DNA of 64,000 nt from Aspidapion aeneum (taxonomy: Eukaryota > Arthropoda > Insecta > Coleoptera > Brentidae), in NCBI GenBank assembly GCA_963576565.1, contig OY755048.1:5480220-5544219 (forward strand), read 5' to 3'. This document shows, piece by piece, positions 44,404 to 56,729 of the stretch. The translations under genes were made by a program, and so were the position numbers. A model generated the notes under the pieces. It did not search any database. It saw only the letters and a list, made by a program, of their open reading frames with translations, and was not told the origin of the DNA. The stretch's first letter is position 1, and every line of letters starts with the position of its first letter.

Positions 44404-46797
44404 CATTACATCTTAAAAAATATAATTTATAAATATGATGAATGATAACAAACTGATAAATTACTGATAAATAATAAAATAAATAAATACTTCAGAATAC
44501 ATAAATATATCCATATTAACACAGCAACTAAAACCCTTTAATTGTGTGTATTTCTAGTATATTTGAATAACAAAGCAATAATATTAGGAACCTAATTCAC
44601 AGATAGGCAGATATTGGCAGCTGTAACCTATGCAGTCATAAAGATAAGACATTGTGGATTATAACCATAAAAAAATCTCATTGCGGGAGGCTGCGGGAAG
44701 ACAACTTCTAGTCTGCAGAAATTTGCATACATCAAAATAACATAGTTTTTTCTGTTATTTTATTTTTTTTTGAAATTATAGAAAAAAACTTGTTTTCTTT
44801 TTAGGCTTACAAAACACTACTAAATATACGCACTAAACGTAAAAAGGAAAATTGACAAAGCGGTTTTTGTTTAAGAAGTAAATAAAGGACGGGTTGCAAA
44901 TTGAGAAAAAAATTCAAAATAAATACAAAATTTTACTTTGCCGTCCAATTTTTCAAAATTCAAAATAAATCTAAAAAAAACAATCATTGGGATACTTCTT
45001 TACAAAAAAATCGATTTTTTTTTGAAATCTTGATATGAGAATGCATAGTTTTTTTCATAGGGATAAACCCCTAGATTTATTTAGAGAAAATTGAGATTTT
45101 TTGAAACTTCATTAAAAAAATTGAGGATTTAGAATTCTAGAAACTTCCAGATTTCTTCTTATTACAGTAGTTTGCAAAATATACAGTTTGAAATTTAAAA
45201 TTAGCTCGATCGACACCGTTTTTAGATATTTTTTGGAGTTTTGAAGGTTTTTTCTTCATTATAAAAGTAACGCAAAACAAATTTTTATTGATTTTAATAA
45301 AATGGATCGTGCTTAAGATTTTCTACTGGAAATTTTTCTCGAAAAATTGAAACAAATATATTTTTTCTTGAGTGACATAAAATTTCGTATTTTGGCCGGT
45401 TAAAAAAACACCCTTAATATTACTTGAATGATAAAGAAATGCATAAAATTTTAGCGTTTGCTTCGCTCAAGCTATAAAAGTATTACCGCAGAAAAAAAAT
45501 CAAATTTATTTCTGTCAATTACATATCTCAAATTTAACTTACGAGTTTAAAGATATCATAAAATAATATTAATAATATATAATTTTTGTTGAAAGTACAT
45601 GACATTTCTGGAGATTTTTAAATATTTTGCGTTAAACCTCAAAACCTTTTGGTCCTAGATAATAAAATTTGTTATTTAACAAATTGTAGCCCTCGCTCCG
45701 CTCATGCTACATACTGAATGCCTTAAAAAGTTTTAATTATAACCAATTGGTATGTAATATTCTATTTTGTTAACGCTTTGCCAATATTTTTTATGCTAAA
45801 TGATCAAGAATATACCTAGGAACTTGAAATTGAAATTTGCTATAACTTAAAAGTGATCATTTTATAGATTTTAACACGAAATAAATCTTGTTGTTATTCT
45901 TTGCATTTTTATTTAAAAGATCATGATGTGCATGAGATACGACCTTCGCTTATTTTAGATTAGAGGGGGCCGATGATAGTATGATATGTGGGCAAAAAAA
46001 AGCGGAAAACTTATTTTTCGTTATAACTTTAAAACTATCCCACCGATTTTATTGGCAAAAGGTATCTTTTGTGACTGTCAAATATAAAATCCAAGACGGC
46101 CTACAAAATCAATTCCAATCCTTTAAAGATGAAGCATCATTAAAATGGTTCCCAAAATAATAATAATTTTTGTTTCAATTATTGTTTTACAAGCTATACG
46201 ATTCCCTTGTTCTATCTTTAACAATTTTCTCGCAAATTAATTTCGATGAAATACAATTAATCAGGTGGGAATCGATTGTTCTAGGCACCAATATCTTGAA
46301 AACTGCCCAAGCGATTTTAATGATTAGTACCTTGTAAATCAAAAATATCTCTTTGAAGTTTTATACTTTGTTGATTAGTACCTTGCTGTGCGTTGTGGAC
46401 CTAGGTGACTTAAAAGGGGTCAAAAAGTTTCTCAATAAAAGAAAACGCGACCATTTATAGAGAGTCAAGCTCTCAGAATAAAAAAAAGAGTTTATTAATC
46501 TAAGGTCAAGCTCGTTATATTGGATTTAATAAAATTAGTCATATTTAAAGAGATATCGATTTTTATCACAATACTTTTTATTTTATTAAAATCGGTTCAG
46601 TAATAATGAATTGGACAGAATAGGCAAGGCATTTATTTAATCTGCAAGACAACAAAAATATTTCGTGAAGGATTCAACCAATTTTAATGATTAATATCTG
46701 GATTGGCGCGATGACGATAGGATTAACTTTATATTTTTAAAAAGTCCAAAGTTTTTTCGAAAAATAAGAATAAACCACCCTTAATTAAGGGTCAAGT
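44404..46797. other. AT-rich region with diverged fold-back fragments
   Basis: From about 46,000 to 46,797, phrases such as AAAATCGGTTCAGTAATAAT, ACAATTAATCAGGTGGGAAT and AAAATAAGAATAAAC recur. These are shared with the fold-back at 56,730-59,015. The earlier part is low-complexity AT. Two small hairpins (TAGCGTTTGCTTCGCTCAAG CTA near 45,452; GTAGCCCTCGCTCCGCTCAT GCTAC near 45,687) are visible. No gene. Confidence 0.4.
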
Positions 46798-46808
46798 TTG
46801 TATATATT

Positions 46809-46876
<68 letters not shown>
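46798..46876. repeat. (TA)n microsatellite
   Basis: Near-pure TA dinucleotides over about 75 bp, directly abutting the 3' end of the minus-strand RTE-like LINE. It may be the expanded LINE tail. Confidence 0.9.
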
Positions 46877-46881
<5 letters not shown>

Positions 46882-48472
46882 TTCACAACGTTCTACGTCT
46901 TCCGATACCCAATCCCCACTGGTTTCTGTTTGCCCATAATTCATCATCTAGGCCTCTTATTCTTATTTCACTGTCTATTCCTTCTCTCCAGCTTCTCCTT
47001 GGCCGTCCTCGTTTTCTTCGGCCAGTTGGTTTCCATTGTAGTATTTGTTTAGGTAGTCTTTCATCATTCATTCTTTGTACATGTCCGTACCACACTAGTT
47101 GTTTTGTTCTTATATCATCCACTAAAGTACGTTCACCCACTGTCATAATTTCTCTTATTCTTTGATTTGTAACTCTTTCTCGTTTTGATTTCCCTGCTGC
47201 TCTTCTCCAATAGTCCATTTCCGTAGCGGAAAGCATTTTTTGTTTTCTATCCTTGATTGGCCATACTTCTGAGCCGTATGTAATAATACTTTTTACAATG
47301 GTATTATATATAAGCTTTTTGTTATGTTTTGATATACTTTGGTCCCAAATTATTCCATTTAATAAAGTTATTGCTTTTCTTCCTTGTACGTGTCGATCTT
47401 TTATAGCTTTGTCTAGTGTTCCGTCAGCTGTAATTTTTAGACCTAAGTATTTATACTCATCACAGGACTGAATTCGCTGCCCGGTATTTAAGATTAGATC
47501 CTGTTTCATTCCACCGATACACATATACTCTGTCTTATTGAGATTAACCTCTAGTCCCCACTTATTGTACTCTTCTATTAGTTTTCGTGTCATATATTCG
47601 AGGTCATCATAATCCTGAGCCACTACTATCTGATCATCGGCGAAACATAAAGTATACAAGGGGTTTCGTCCAACGGAATTCCCATGTTTTGGCATTTTCT
47701 CTTCCATACTTTAAGGACTTGTTCCAAGTATATCTTGAAAAGCGTAGGCGAGATACAGCACCCTTGTTTAAGACTTTTATTTACTGAAAGCCTTTGGTTA
47801 GTTTTGCTTTTATTTTAACTTTTGCCTTACTATTGCGGTATAACTCTTTGATTGCCTTAATTAGTTGTACGCTTATGTTTGTGTTTTCCAACGCTTTCCA
47901 AAGTAGATTTAGTGGTATACTATCATATGCCTTCTGCAAATCCACGTAAAGCAGAAGCAGCTCTTGTCCGTATGCCATTTTCTTTTCAATAACTTGGGTT
48001 ATACAAAAGAGATGATCTGAAGTCGATCTACCCGCCCTGAAACCAGGTTGTTCTTCTGCCTCCATGTTTATATTCGCTCTCCACTTTATTTCTTATTATT
48101 TTCCCGTATATTCTACTTAGCGTACTAGTCACAGATATACCTCTATAATTGTCATATATATCTTTCCTTCCTTTTTTGTGTATTGTGGATATATATGACG
48201 TTTTCCACTCAGTTGGTACTACCGTTCCATTTAAATATTTTTGGAAAAGATTCCGTTAATCTCCAAAACAGTTCTTCAGTGCCATATTCAATAAGTTCGG
48301 CTGGGATATTTCCGGGTCCGGCAGATTTACTGCTTTTTAAGGTTTTGTACACGTTTTTGACCTCAGAGATTGTGAGGGGTACTGGAGATCCCATCGTTCT
48401 AATTATATTGTCTCTTGCGTCTTCCTTGAATTCTGCTCTATCTTCAGTTAAAAGTTGATAATAATTAACTGG
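46877..48472 (-). mobile_element. RTE-like LINE, second family, minus strand
   Basis: Same protein architecture as the 30.8-kb family but clearly diverged. 5'-truncated near 48,472 within the pre-RT linker; the 3' end abuts (TA)n. No target duplication could be identified. Confidence 0.85.
46883..48465 (-). pseudogene. RTE-like reverse transcriptase, frameshifted
   Basis: Minus-strand pieces: about 48,465-48,209 with EVKNVYKTLKSSKSAGPGNI PAELIEYG; 48,065-47,781 with QPGFRAGRSTSDHLF and YVDLQKAYDSIPLNLLW; and 47,707-46,883 with CFADDQIVVAQD (FADD at about 47,633-47,644), WGLEVNLNKTEYMCIGG, YKYLGLKI, then QLVWYGHVQRMNDERLPKQI and RRKRGRPRRSW. The missing link between the last two (KQGCCISPTLFKIYL) is present in another frame at 47,708-47,780, so a simple shift broke it. 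The 3' piece (275 codons) is intact to its natural stop. Confidence 0.85.
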
Positions 48473-49286
48473 TTAATATCGGTTCAGCAAAATTTATTTT
48501 TGTAAGGAAATTATTACAGTTTAAATTTCGAAGGCAATTGTATCATTGTCAAAACAATGGTTGAAATATAAATTACCAAGAACCACTACACTTAATTGTT
48601 TTGTTCGCAGGTCGTTGTACGGTGGCGATTCAGAGCTTGTTTAATTACAAAATTAAACAGATGTTCTTTTTTACCAATTTTCATAAATCTTCATTTTTTA
48701 AATTTATTATTTAAACACAGGTGATCTTGAGAAATTAGGTTTTAATAACATAAACTAACCTTCTCAAGTTTACCTATTTAAATTATATAAATTATTTAGT
48801 TTAGAAAACAACATATTATATTGAATTTTATATTTTATAATTTCTCACGAACCATAACAATTTTTTAATATAAAAAGAGAGGATTTATCTCAATAAAGCA
48901 GATTCAACATTTGAGAGTTGTTCTCACTATAACTACTTAAGCTTACTGTACCATAAGCCTTTTTGGTCATTGCAGGGAGTGAGGCTGCTCCCTGGTAGTA
49001 AACTTTTTACTTTAATTCCGCTGCTTAACCAAGCCGAGTTAAGCAAGTGTAATTGTCAAGCACAGCTTGCACACAATTTTTATGAATTAAAACAAAAATA
49101 AGAATAAACGAACCTCTGTGGAGAGTTGTTCTATCCGCAACTCTGATATTAAGACGCGAAGAGATAAAAAATGAATGCTTATATTCCTGGTGCTTTTCCT
49201 GCAAGGCTTAATTTGTTCCACTAAAATCGGCGCTATAGTTAAAAAGTTATAACAAAAAAAACTATTTTTTTGACCCACCTGGTATA
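48473..49286. other. Unassigned AT-rich stretch
   Basis: No element defined. The tail (49,085-49,260: AAAATAAGAATAAACGAACC and TAAAATCGGCGCTATAG) resembles arms of the fold-back family at 56.7-59.0 kb. Confidence 0.35.
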
Positions 49287-49288
49287 TA

Positions 49289-50500
49289 CAGGGTGTCCCA
49301 AATTGGGCACTTTTAGGGGGTTTAAGGTACTTCTAGGGGAGACAGAGAAAAACTGACCACGCATTGCGAGGCTCAAATTTCAAAACCGCATTTTGAAATA
49401 TCGTTTCGTCTTTGAGCTACGGGGGCTTTTTGAAAAGTCTGCATTTTTGAAGGGGGTCTATAACTTCGTTATTAGTGGAAATTTTGATTTAGAGTAAATT
49501 GCAGTTTCATAGACTTTGTCACGAGGAATTCATACGCTAAATTATATTTTAACTGTCACTTTTAGTTTTTGAGATATGACATAAAGTTGCATTTTTTCTT
49601 ATGGAATGAATGTGTATTATATGTCATGGTTTGATTGAGGGGTTTAGGAGATATTCAACTTTTTCTCTTATTTCTAGTACGCTATGACTTCCTGCTGAGG
49701 CAGGTCAAGGCATTCCAGTATTTTTATTATTTTACACAGTTAAAAATATAGTAAGCCTGCCTTGGAAAAATTATAATTCAGCTGACGGCCCTCGAAGCTT
49801 AGTTATAAAAAGTAACAAAAATACATATTTCAAAATAAAATTAAAACGTTTTTGTGCAAAATAATTTCATATCAAAGTGTAATGTAAAATTGTTTAAACA
49901 ATTGAAAACAATGACAAAACGCCAAGACGCAAGGCCAACTTGATTTGCATAGTATAAGAAAACAAAACTATAGGAGCATTGATCATGAGTAGGATTTGAC
50001 CGCAAGGCTTTTACGTCAATGGCGCATGACGTCATTCAACGCACACTAGACAAAAATAAAAAACTTTATTATCTCTGAAACTGCTCAATCAACCTATGAC
50101 GTATGATACATCATTTTAAAAAGAATTCAATGACGAATTCGAAAATTAATTAAAATATAGGCCATTCCTAAAGAAAAAATGCAACTTTATGTCATATCTC
50201 AAAAACTAAAAGTGACAGTTGAAATTTAATTTAGCGGGTAAATTCCTCGTGACAAACTCTATAAAATTGCAATTTACACTAAATCAAAATTTCCAATAAT
50301 AACGAAGTTATAGACCCCCCTCCAAACTGCAGACTTTTCAAAAAGCCCCCGTAGCACAAAGACGAGACGATATTTTAAAATGCGGTTTTCACTATAAGTC
50401 TTCTCTTGAAATTTGAGCCTCGCAATGCGTGGTCAGTTTTTCTCTGTCTCCTCTAGAAGTACCTTAAACCCCCTAAAAGTGCCCAATTTGGGACACCCTG
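49289..50500. mobile_element. TA-flanked fold-back element, arms of about 330 bp
   Basis: CAGGGTGTCCCAAATTGGGC and its exact inverse mark the ends, flanked by TA (49,287-49,288; 50,501-50,502). The arms share CTTTTAGGGGGTTTAAGGTA, GACCACGCATTGCGAGGCTC and AACTTCGTTATTA blocks with little divergence, suggesting a young copy. The centre (about 49,625-50,160) is single copy with a 64-codon minus-strand frame lacking motifs. Mariner-type TA site, no transposase. Confidence 0.87.
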
Positions 50501-50502
50501 TA

Positions 50503-51424
50503 CAGAGCTGCTCGAGAGATTATTTTTTGCAAATGGACACCAAGCCTTAGGCAAAAATGCTGATTAACTAAGTAGCTAAAACCAACCTCGTTCAATCTAA
50601 GATATGAATTAAGTTTATACCAACAAAAGGCCGACTACACTCTATATACCCAGTTTATACCAATAAAGGGCCCTTTTTGTCCTTGCTGTCGCCCAAGCGT
50701 CGACTCAAAGGAAAATTTATAGATGCAAAATTGGACTGGACCGATACTACGCTCCACTTGGCGCTTCGCCAAATTTATCCACCAACTTAAAAAGGCGACA
50801 AACTGCTGTAGCATCAAACTTAACTTTATATGACATTTGTGTAATTGAACCTGGAAAAGGGCAAACTTTAACCTCAACTGTAAGCGCTATTTTATGGCTT
50901 AGTCCAGTTCAAACAAGTTTATTGGCTCTGAGCCAAATATCATCTTGGTTTGATGCCTAAATCTGCAAACAGGTGTGTTCTTGTCATTCGCGGATCTGGG
51001 TCAAAATCTAGGGGGGGGGTAATACTCGATGAATTTTTTTTTGTAATATAATTTTTTTTCTAGAGGGGGGTAATTTTCCCAATCTCCCTTATTTTATTAA
51101 GAAAAAGTGCATTTTTTTTTCTAGGGGGGGGGGGGTAATTCCCCGTTACTCCCCCTCAAATCCGCGCTTGGATCTTGTTGAGTCGGTGATCAATGAAAAG
51201 AACGTTTTTATTTTGGTGATTTATAAACATACATTTTCTCGAATCCTGTTAAATTTTTTATGCTTATGCTTATAGACCGAAGGCAAAAAGCTTACATGTT
51301 ATAGACGATTATTATTTCTTTAAAAAAATTTCACCTTCACGAAAATTTATTAGCTTCTATATAAGCGTTTTCTTTTTGAAAAAAGAAATACTTAGTTCAG
51401 GCAAGATTCGGGAAAATCCACTTT
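50503..51424. other. Unassigned stretch with three G-tracts
   Basis: CTAGGGGGGGGGTAAT-like text occurs three times (about 51,009, 51,062 and 51,122), each after a T-rich run. It is a small tandem module of about 55-60 bp able to form G-quadruplexes. Nothing else recognised. Confidence 0.45.
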
Positions 51425-52515
51425 CTAGAAGCATTTTATATTACTTTTTAGCAAATGGGTAATTCCCTCTATTAATACCCAGCTGAATCCGAATATCCCT
51501 GTTGCCAACTCGAAATATTGACAGGGGCTGAGATATTCAAGATGGCGGCCAAAATGGCGGCGGAATTTTAAATTGCCGCTGGAAAGCCCAAATTGTGACA
51601 GGTGTACATTCAAAATATATATTTGTATAATTAAAAATTAATAACAAATTATTATTTTTTAAATGGCTGCAAAAACCTCCAAAAACCCCCCAGAACCCCC
51701 AAAATCTGAAAGTTTGAGGTTTTTTCAAATTTTCTTAAAAACTAAGCTTCTAAGAGAAAAATGTATAATATACTTTATTGTAGACAATAAAATTCCCTTT
51801 TTAACACGATATAACTTAATAAAGTTAGACTAATAACAAGCTCTCCAGCGGCGTCCGTTAATTGAAGTAATTAAAAAAAGTTGAAAAAATACCTGTTTTT
51901 TCCAAGATTTATTAAATTATTTTTAAAACTAATATATACAGAAAACCATGTATTACATTTTGCTATACTCAATAAAATTTCCTTCACTTTGTAATATATC
52001 ATTTAAAAAGAAATTGTCTTATCCTAAATAAAGAATAAAGGCACATTTTTTCTGAAATTCTTAGTTTGAAAAGATATTTAAATATGCAAGAGAAACTGAT
52101 TATTTCAGTTATTTTTGAAAATAAGTTTATTTTAGCCTTAAATATGGCAACAACCCGACATTTTAATAAAGTTTTTAAAAGAAAATGTTATGTTTTACAA
52201 TAAACTATACTACATATTTTTGAAAAACCTATAATAAACATGTTTTTTCTAAATAATCCCAATTTATGTACGCCACTGAAGAGCTACTTTCTTTTCCTTA
52301 CCTTATTGACCAATACATCGTTGGAAAGGGAATTTTGTTCTCCACAAAAAACTGTTGTTTGCAATTTTTGATAAAAAATACAGGTTTTTGGGGGTTTGGG
52401 GGGGATTTTCTCCGACCCTGTCGATTTTTCGAGTTGGCAACAGAGATCGAGATTCAGTGGGGTCAAATTAGGGGAAAATGGTCTGTTGCCAAAAAGTAAT
52501 ATGATTTGCTTCTGG
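51425..52515. mobile_element. Fold-back/TIR element of about 1.09 kb
   Basis: Terminal arms of about 105 bp (51,425-51,535 and 52,410-52,515) pair through ATATTACTTTTTRGCAA, CTGAATC, CTGTTGCCAACTCGAAA and GACAGGG. C-rich text (CCCCCCAGAACCCCCAAAA) and its G-rich counterpart follow inside. The interior contains the GCGGCGTCCGTTAATTGA block also seen at 3.9-4.3 kb. Flanking duplications not resolved. No ORF of note. Confidence 0.7.
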
Positions 52516-55479
52516 ACCGAAAACGGAAAGCCTTTTAAAATAATATGCTCTGACTAACTTAAATATCTCGTCAGAATAAGCCGGTTTTTATAAAAGTGTA
52601 ATTTCTTTAAAGAAAAAGTTTCTTTTTTACTTTTGCGACTTTTCCTGGGTGGTCCTTCTCCCCACTTTCAGGGGGTACACTCGTTTTTGACGAGTGGAAA
52701 ACAAGAAAAACCCAAAACTAGATACAACTAACAACTAAACAATATATGTGTCGAAAATTCCCACGTGGGGAGAAGGTATATCCTAGGCTGGCCTTCAGTC
52801 GTGCGGTACCGGCAAATTTCGAAAAATTACAAAACTTTTCTTAATTTAATGCGAGTTTAACTTGTGAAGTACAATGGAAAACTATTTTCCTGAGTATGGC
52901 GGCCGGCGGTGAAAAGTTTGCAGCTTAACTGACTAGCTCAGTTTCTATAAAGCTCATAAAATCTCGCGTTATATAAATTTTTTATCGTCCGTGAACATAA
53001 TATGTTTCAGAATACAACGATAGATGACCTTTTTTTACCCGAGTGTATAAGGAGGTTTTACATGGTAAAAAAATTGTCTTAGATCATCAATCAATCAATT
53101 TGTGCTTTCCTATTCACCAAGAGAATATCTTCTTGATATAGCACAAAAAATGTCTTGGCTCTTTATTGTAATGTGAAACAGAAATTGTTTTATTCAAAAA
53201 TGGACCTGAGTGAATTTAAGGCACCGTTTTCTCTGGAAGCAGAACATTGCTTATATGAAGACAATTTGCTTTGTTACAAAATGGAGTATACTGAAACAAA
53301 ACAATTAAAGAAGAAAAATAAAGTCTCATTTCAAGACTAAACGCTGCGTGGAACTAAAAAGAAATATTTTAATTTAAAACAAATTGAAAAAATAGTCCAT
53401 TTTTCAAAGTGGAGTTTGCAAATTACAAAGAAAAACTGAACTGAATTTAGCGTTGAAGGAAAAGAATAATCTTGGGCGGGCATAGATGTCGCCTTTCTTT
53501 AGTTTGTCTACCTGGCTTCCTGCCATTTTTCCTGACATAAAATTTAAACAAAGTGTAATTTGTTTGGTTTGATTGGATTTCCCTCGAGTTGTAAAATTTT
53601 TCCCTAAGCAGTAGTAATTTAATGATTAGTTTTTAGATATACCAAGATGAGGACACTCTTACCCATTGGCGTGCTGGTGTGGGGGTTTGAATTCAAATTT
53701 CGCGCGGTTAACATACCCTGGAAGTGGAATATACTGTCATAACCTTAAAATAATTTATTTTTCTTCTTTTCCAACAATGTGGCGTAAGAAGCACAAATTT
53801 AACAAAAAAAAAATTTCATTTGAAAAAATGGAAATAAGTTAAAAATAAAAATGAAATTAAGTTAAATTAAAATTAAATATAGTTAAGATGATAAATAAAA
53901 GATATAGTTTGATGGTTGATTAGAGCCTTCAACCAAAAAAAATGTTGTAAGATATATTTGATCACTCTGAAAAGACAAATATTAAAATTTAAAACTCCTT
54001 TATCTTGAATGAAATTCTATATCTTTTAAATTACAGAATTCTCCACTTCTCACTCCTGTTCAGGATACCTCTTTTTCGCTGGATTTTCAACTAGTAATAG
54101 CATCTATTTGAACCCTCGCATTAGCTTGCTGGGGGTACGAGAGTCTTTTGAAGGTTTTTGAAAGGTATGTTACATTTTAAGGTATCGGTTTAATCTATTT
54201 AATATGCACTAAAGTTGCTTCGGATGTAGTTTCACTTCTTTGTTTAACTTGTTTTAGCTGATGATGGGTCTTTTTAGACTTGAAACATGTCCTAAATAAA
54301 GTGAAGAAGACATTCAGTTTTTAAAACAACTTATTCAAGAAAAGAACGTGTTTTCATTGTAGACAAAAATTTTTACCGTGTAGAACGCGCATTTGTAACT
54401 TCCCAACCGAAGGCAAAAAAGTAGGACCATTTGGAGAGGAAGTAACAAATGACAATGGCTTGAGACTGGTGCAATTTTTTGAAACGCAGAACCTAAAAAT
54501 AAATAATTATTTTTTTAAACATACGGATATTCATTAATATACCTGGATTCAGCCATCAATTAATCTTAAGTCAATCACTGATTATGCTACAGGTAGACAA
54601 CACTCGAAACTAAAGTTGTATGATGTGCGAGCACTTCGTGGTGTATATATTATTCCGTTTAAGAAAAACAAACATTGTGGTCGTCGTTATTTACCACTAC
54701 CACAACGGCTATCAAATTTGTCAAAAATATAAGAGTTCCAAAACTCCCTAATATTCGGGGAAATACGAAGTCAAGAAAAATCCAACTAAAACAAAAATGG
54801 AAAATGTATTTTAGTCGTAACTGTCTACATCTATCTATTAGTTTTAGCACTTTTTGCAACAAGAATTCCGTTGGTTAAAATTAGACACCATCACTTTTTT
54901 TCGTTTTTTGTCAGTCTTTCAACCAGCTGCAAAATTTAATTGTCTTTCTTTTCCGTCTCGGTTAATTCTTGTTTCTATTATTTAATTGCGTCCACCGAAA
55001 TCGACATTAATTCGAAACTCTCGGGAATTCTCTGCAGAAATGCAAATAGAACACAAATGTTTTAGAGCACGAAACATACCTACTTATTGTAAAGGTTAAG
55101 TGTCCATGTAAGAGAAATACTCTCGAGAGGTGCTCCCGAGAATAATTCTCACTAATATACCCGGTGGGCTAAAAAAAAACCGTTCAATTTTTTTTATTAT
55201 AACTTTTGAACTATAAAATCTGAGGGCACGGCAGTGCCTCGCCAAGTTTGCACGCCGTAACCATCTTTTCTTGAAACATTTCAGCCGATATTTGACCTAC
55301 CTAAAACTCTACTTCGGAATGAGCTACGAATCTCAAACTTTGCACAGTCGTAGATCTCCATGGAGTTAACAACCCTTCCAAGTTTCATGGAATTCCAAAA
55401 AGTAGTAAAGTAGTTACGAAATTTCAAAAAACGTCGAAATTGCCACTCACTCACTCACTCATGTATAGATCATCAATAT
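52516..55479. other. Unassigned region
   Basis: Nearly 3 kb without a defined element. A 61-codon frame at 53,155-53,340 and a 67-codon frame near 54,675-54,878 lack motifs. Near 54,258-54,286, CTGATGA...GAAAC resembles a hammerhead core but does not fold properly. A TCACTCACTCACTCA run precedes the tandem array at 55.5 kb. Confidence 0.3.
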
Positions 55480-56245
55480 TCTACTGTACTTCCAGACATG
55501 CTACAAAGCTGAAATTTGGCAGAAATTATGACCAAACCCCTGGAAAAAATCAAAAAACCCCAAAATTTTAATTTACTCCCCTCCCCTATACATTTAAAGT
55601 TATGTAAAAGTAGCATCGCCCACTTCCAGAACAGCTAGAGAGTTGAGCTTTGGCAGACTGATAGGAACTATGATAAAACTATAGGAAAAAATCAAAAAAC
55701 CACAAAATTTTAATTTACTCCCCTCCCCTATACATTTAAAGTTATGTAAAAGTAGCATTGCCCACTTCCAGAAATGCTAGAGAAATGAGCTTTGGCAGAG
55801 TGATAGGAACTATGATAAAACTATAGGAAAAAATTAAAACACCGCAAAATTCTAATTTACTTCCCTCCCCTATAAATGTAAAGTTAAGTAAAAGTAACAT
55901 TGCCTACTTCCATACATGCTAGAGAGCTGAGCTTTGGAAGACCGATAGTAACTATGATAAAGTAATTGAAAAAAATTTAAACACCCCAATGTTCTAATTT
56001 ACTTCCTTCCCCTATAAATGTAAAATTATGTAAAAGTAACACTGACCACTTCCAGAAACGCTAGAGAGCTGAGCATTGGAAGAAGTTTAAAAACACGACA
56101 ATTTTAATTTATTTCCCTTCCCTATACATGCAAAGTTATGTAAAAGTAACATTGTGCACTTTCAGAAACGCTAGAGAGCTGAGCTTTGGAAGGCTGATAG
56201 GAACTACGATAAAACCATGGAAAAAAATTAAAAAACCTCAAAAAT
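55480..56245 (+). repeat. 142-bp tandem repeat, about 5.5 diverged copies
   Basis: The CCACTTCCAGAAAYGCTAGA block recurs at about 55,487, 55,619, 55,761, 55,903, 56,045 and 56,154. Spacing is about 142 bp except for a shortened last unit. Each unit also has GAGCTTTGGMAG, AACTATGATAAAACTA, CCCCTATAAATGTAAAGTTA and AAAAGTAACATTG. Divergence between units indicates age. Noncoding. Confidence 0.85.
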
Positions 56246-56337
56246 ATAAGTAAGGCATTGCAAAAGTTTTGAGCAATATTCCCGCATATTTTACTACTTT
56301 AAAAATTAAGTATTATCCAATTCCTTTAAAAAAGAAG

Positions 56338-56729
56338 TGAAATCATAACAAAAACATTTCATGTAAAAAAAGCCAAGTACGCGAAAATGGCATTCCCTAA
56401 AAAGAATTGAGATAAAAGTAAAGCCAAGTTCTCCAATACAAATTTCAAAATGAAAGGTTCGGTTCCGTTCGGTTCATCACTAGTTTGGAAATATTTTTCT
56501 AAACTTGGCTATTACGGCTGTAAATGACTTTTAGGCACAGTGCTAAATTGAACATAAAGTTTGGCTGTAATTGCAAAGTTTAATAAATATTTCCAAACTA
56601 GTAAGAACCTTTCATTTTGAAATTTATATTGGAGAACTTGGCTTTACTTTTAGCTCAATTCTTTTTACGGAATGCCATTTTCGCGTACTTGGATTTTTTT
56701 AACATGAAATGTTTTTGTTATGATTGATT
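56338..56729. mobile_element. Palindromic MITE of about 390 bp
   Basis: AATCATAACAAAAACATTTC ... AGTACGCGAAAATGGCATTC ... CCAAGTTCTCCAATA ... and the mirror arm ending GAAATGTTTTTGTTATGATT form arms of about 180 bp. The left arm has an extra GGTTCCGTTCGGTTCATCAC insert. A half copy lies at 4,874-5,042. Confidence 0.8.

Noticed and set aside
46798..47052. ORF starting with repeated YI residues
   Set aside because: Its first third is translated (TA)n and the rest is antisense to the RTE-like LINE.
53155..53340. 61-codon ORF with protein-like composition
   Set aside because: Short, no recognised motif, and no flanking signals; could not be supported as a gene.
54251..54300. CTGATGA...GAAAC resembling a hammerhead ribozyme or Penelope-like terminus
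   Set aside because: An extra unpaired base precedes stem II, which needs two G-U pairs, and I could not find matching stems I and III with a cleavage site.
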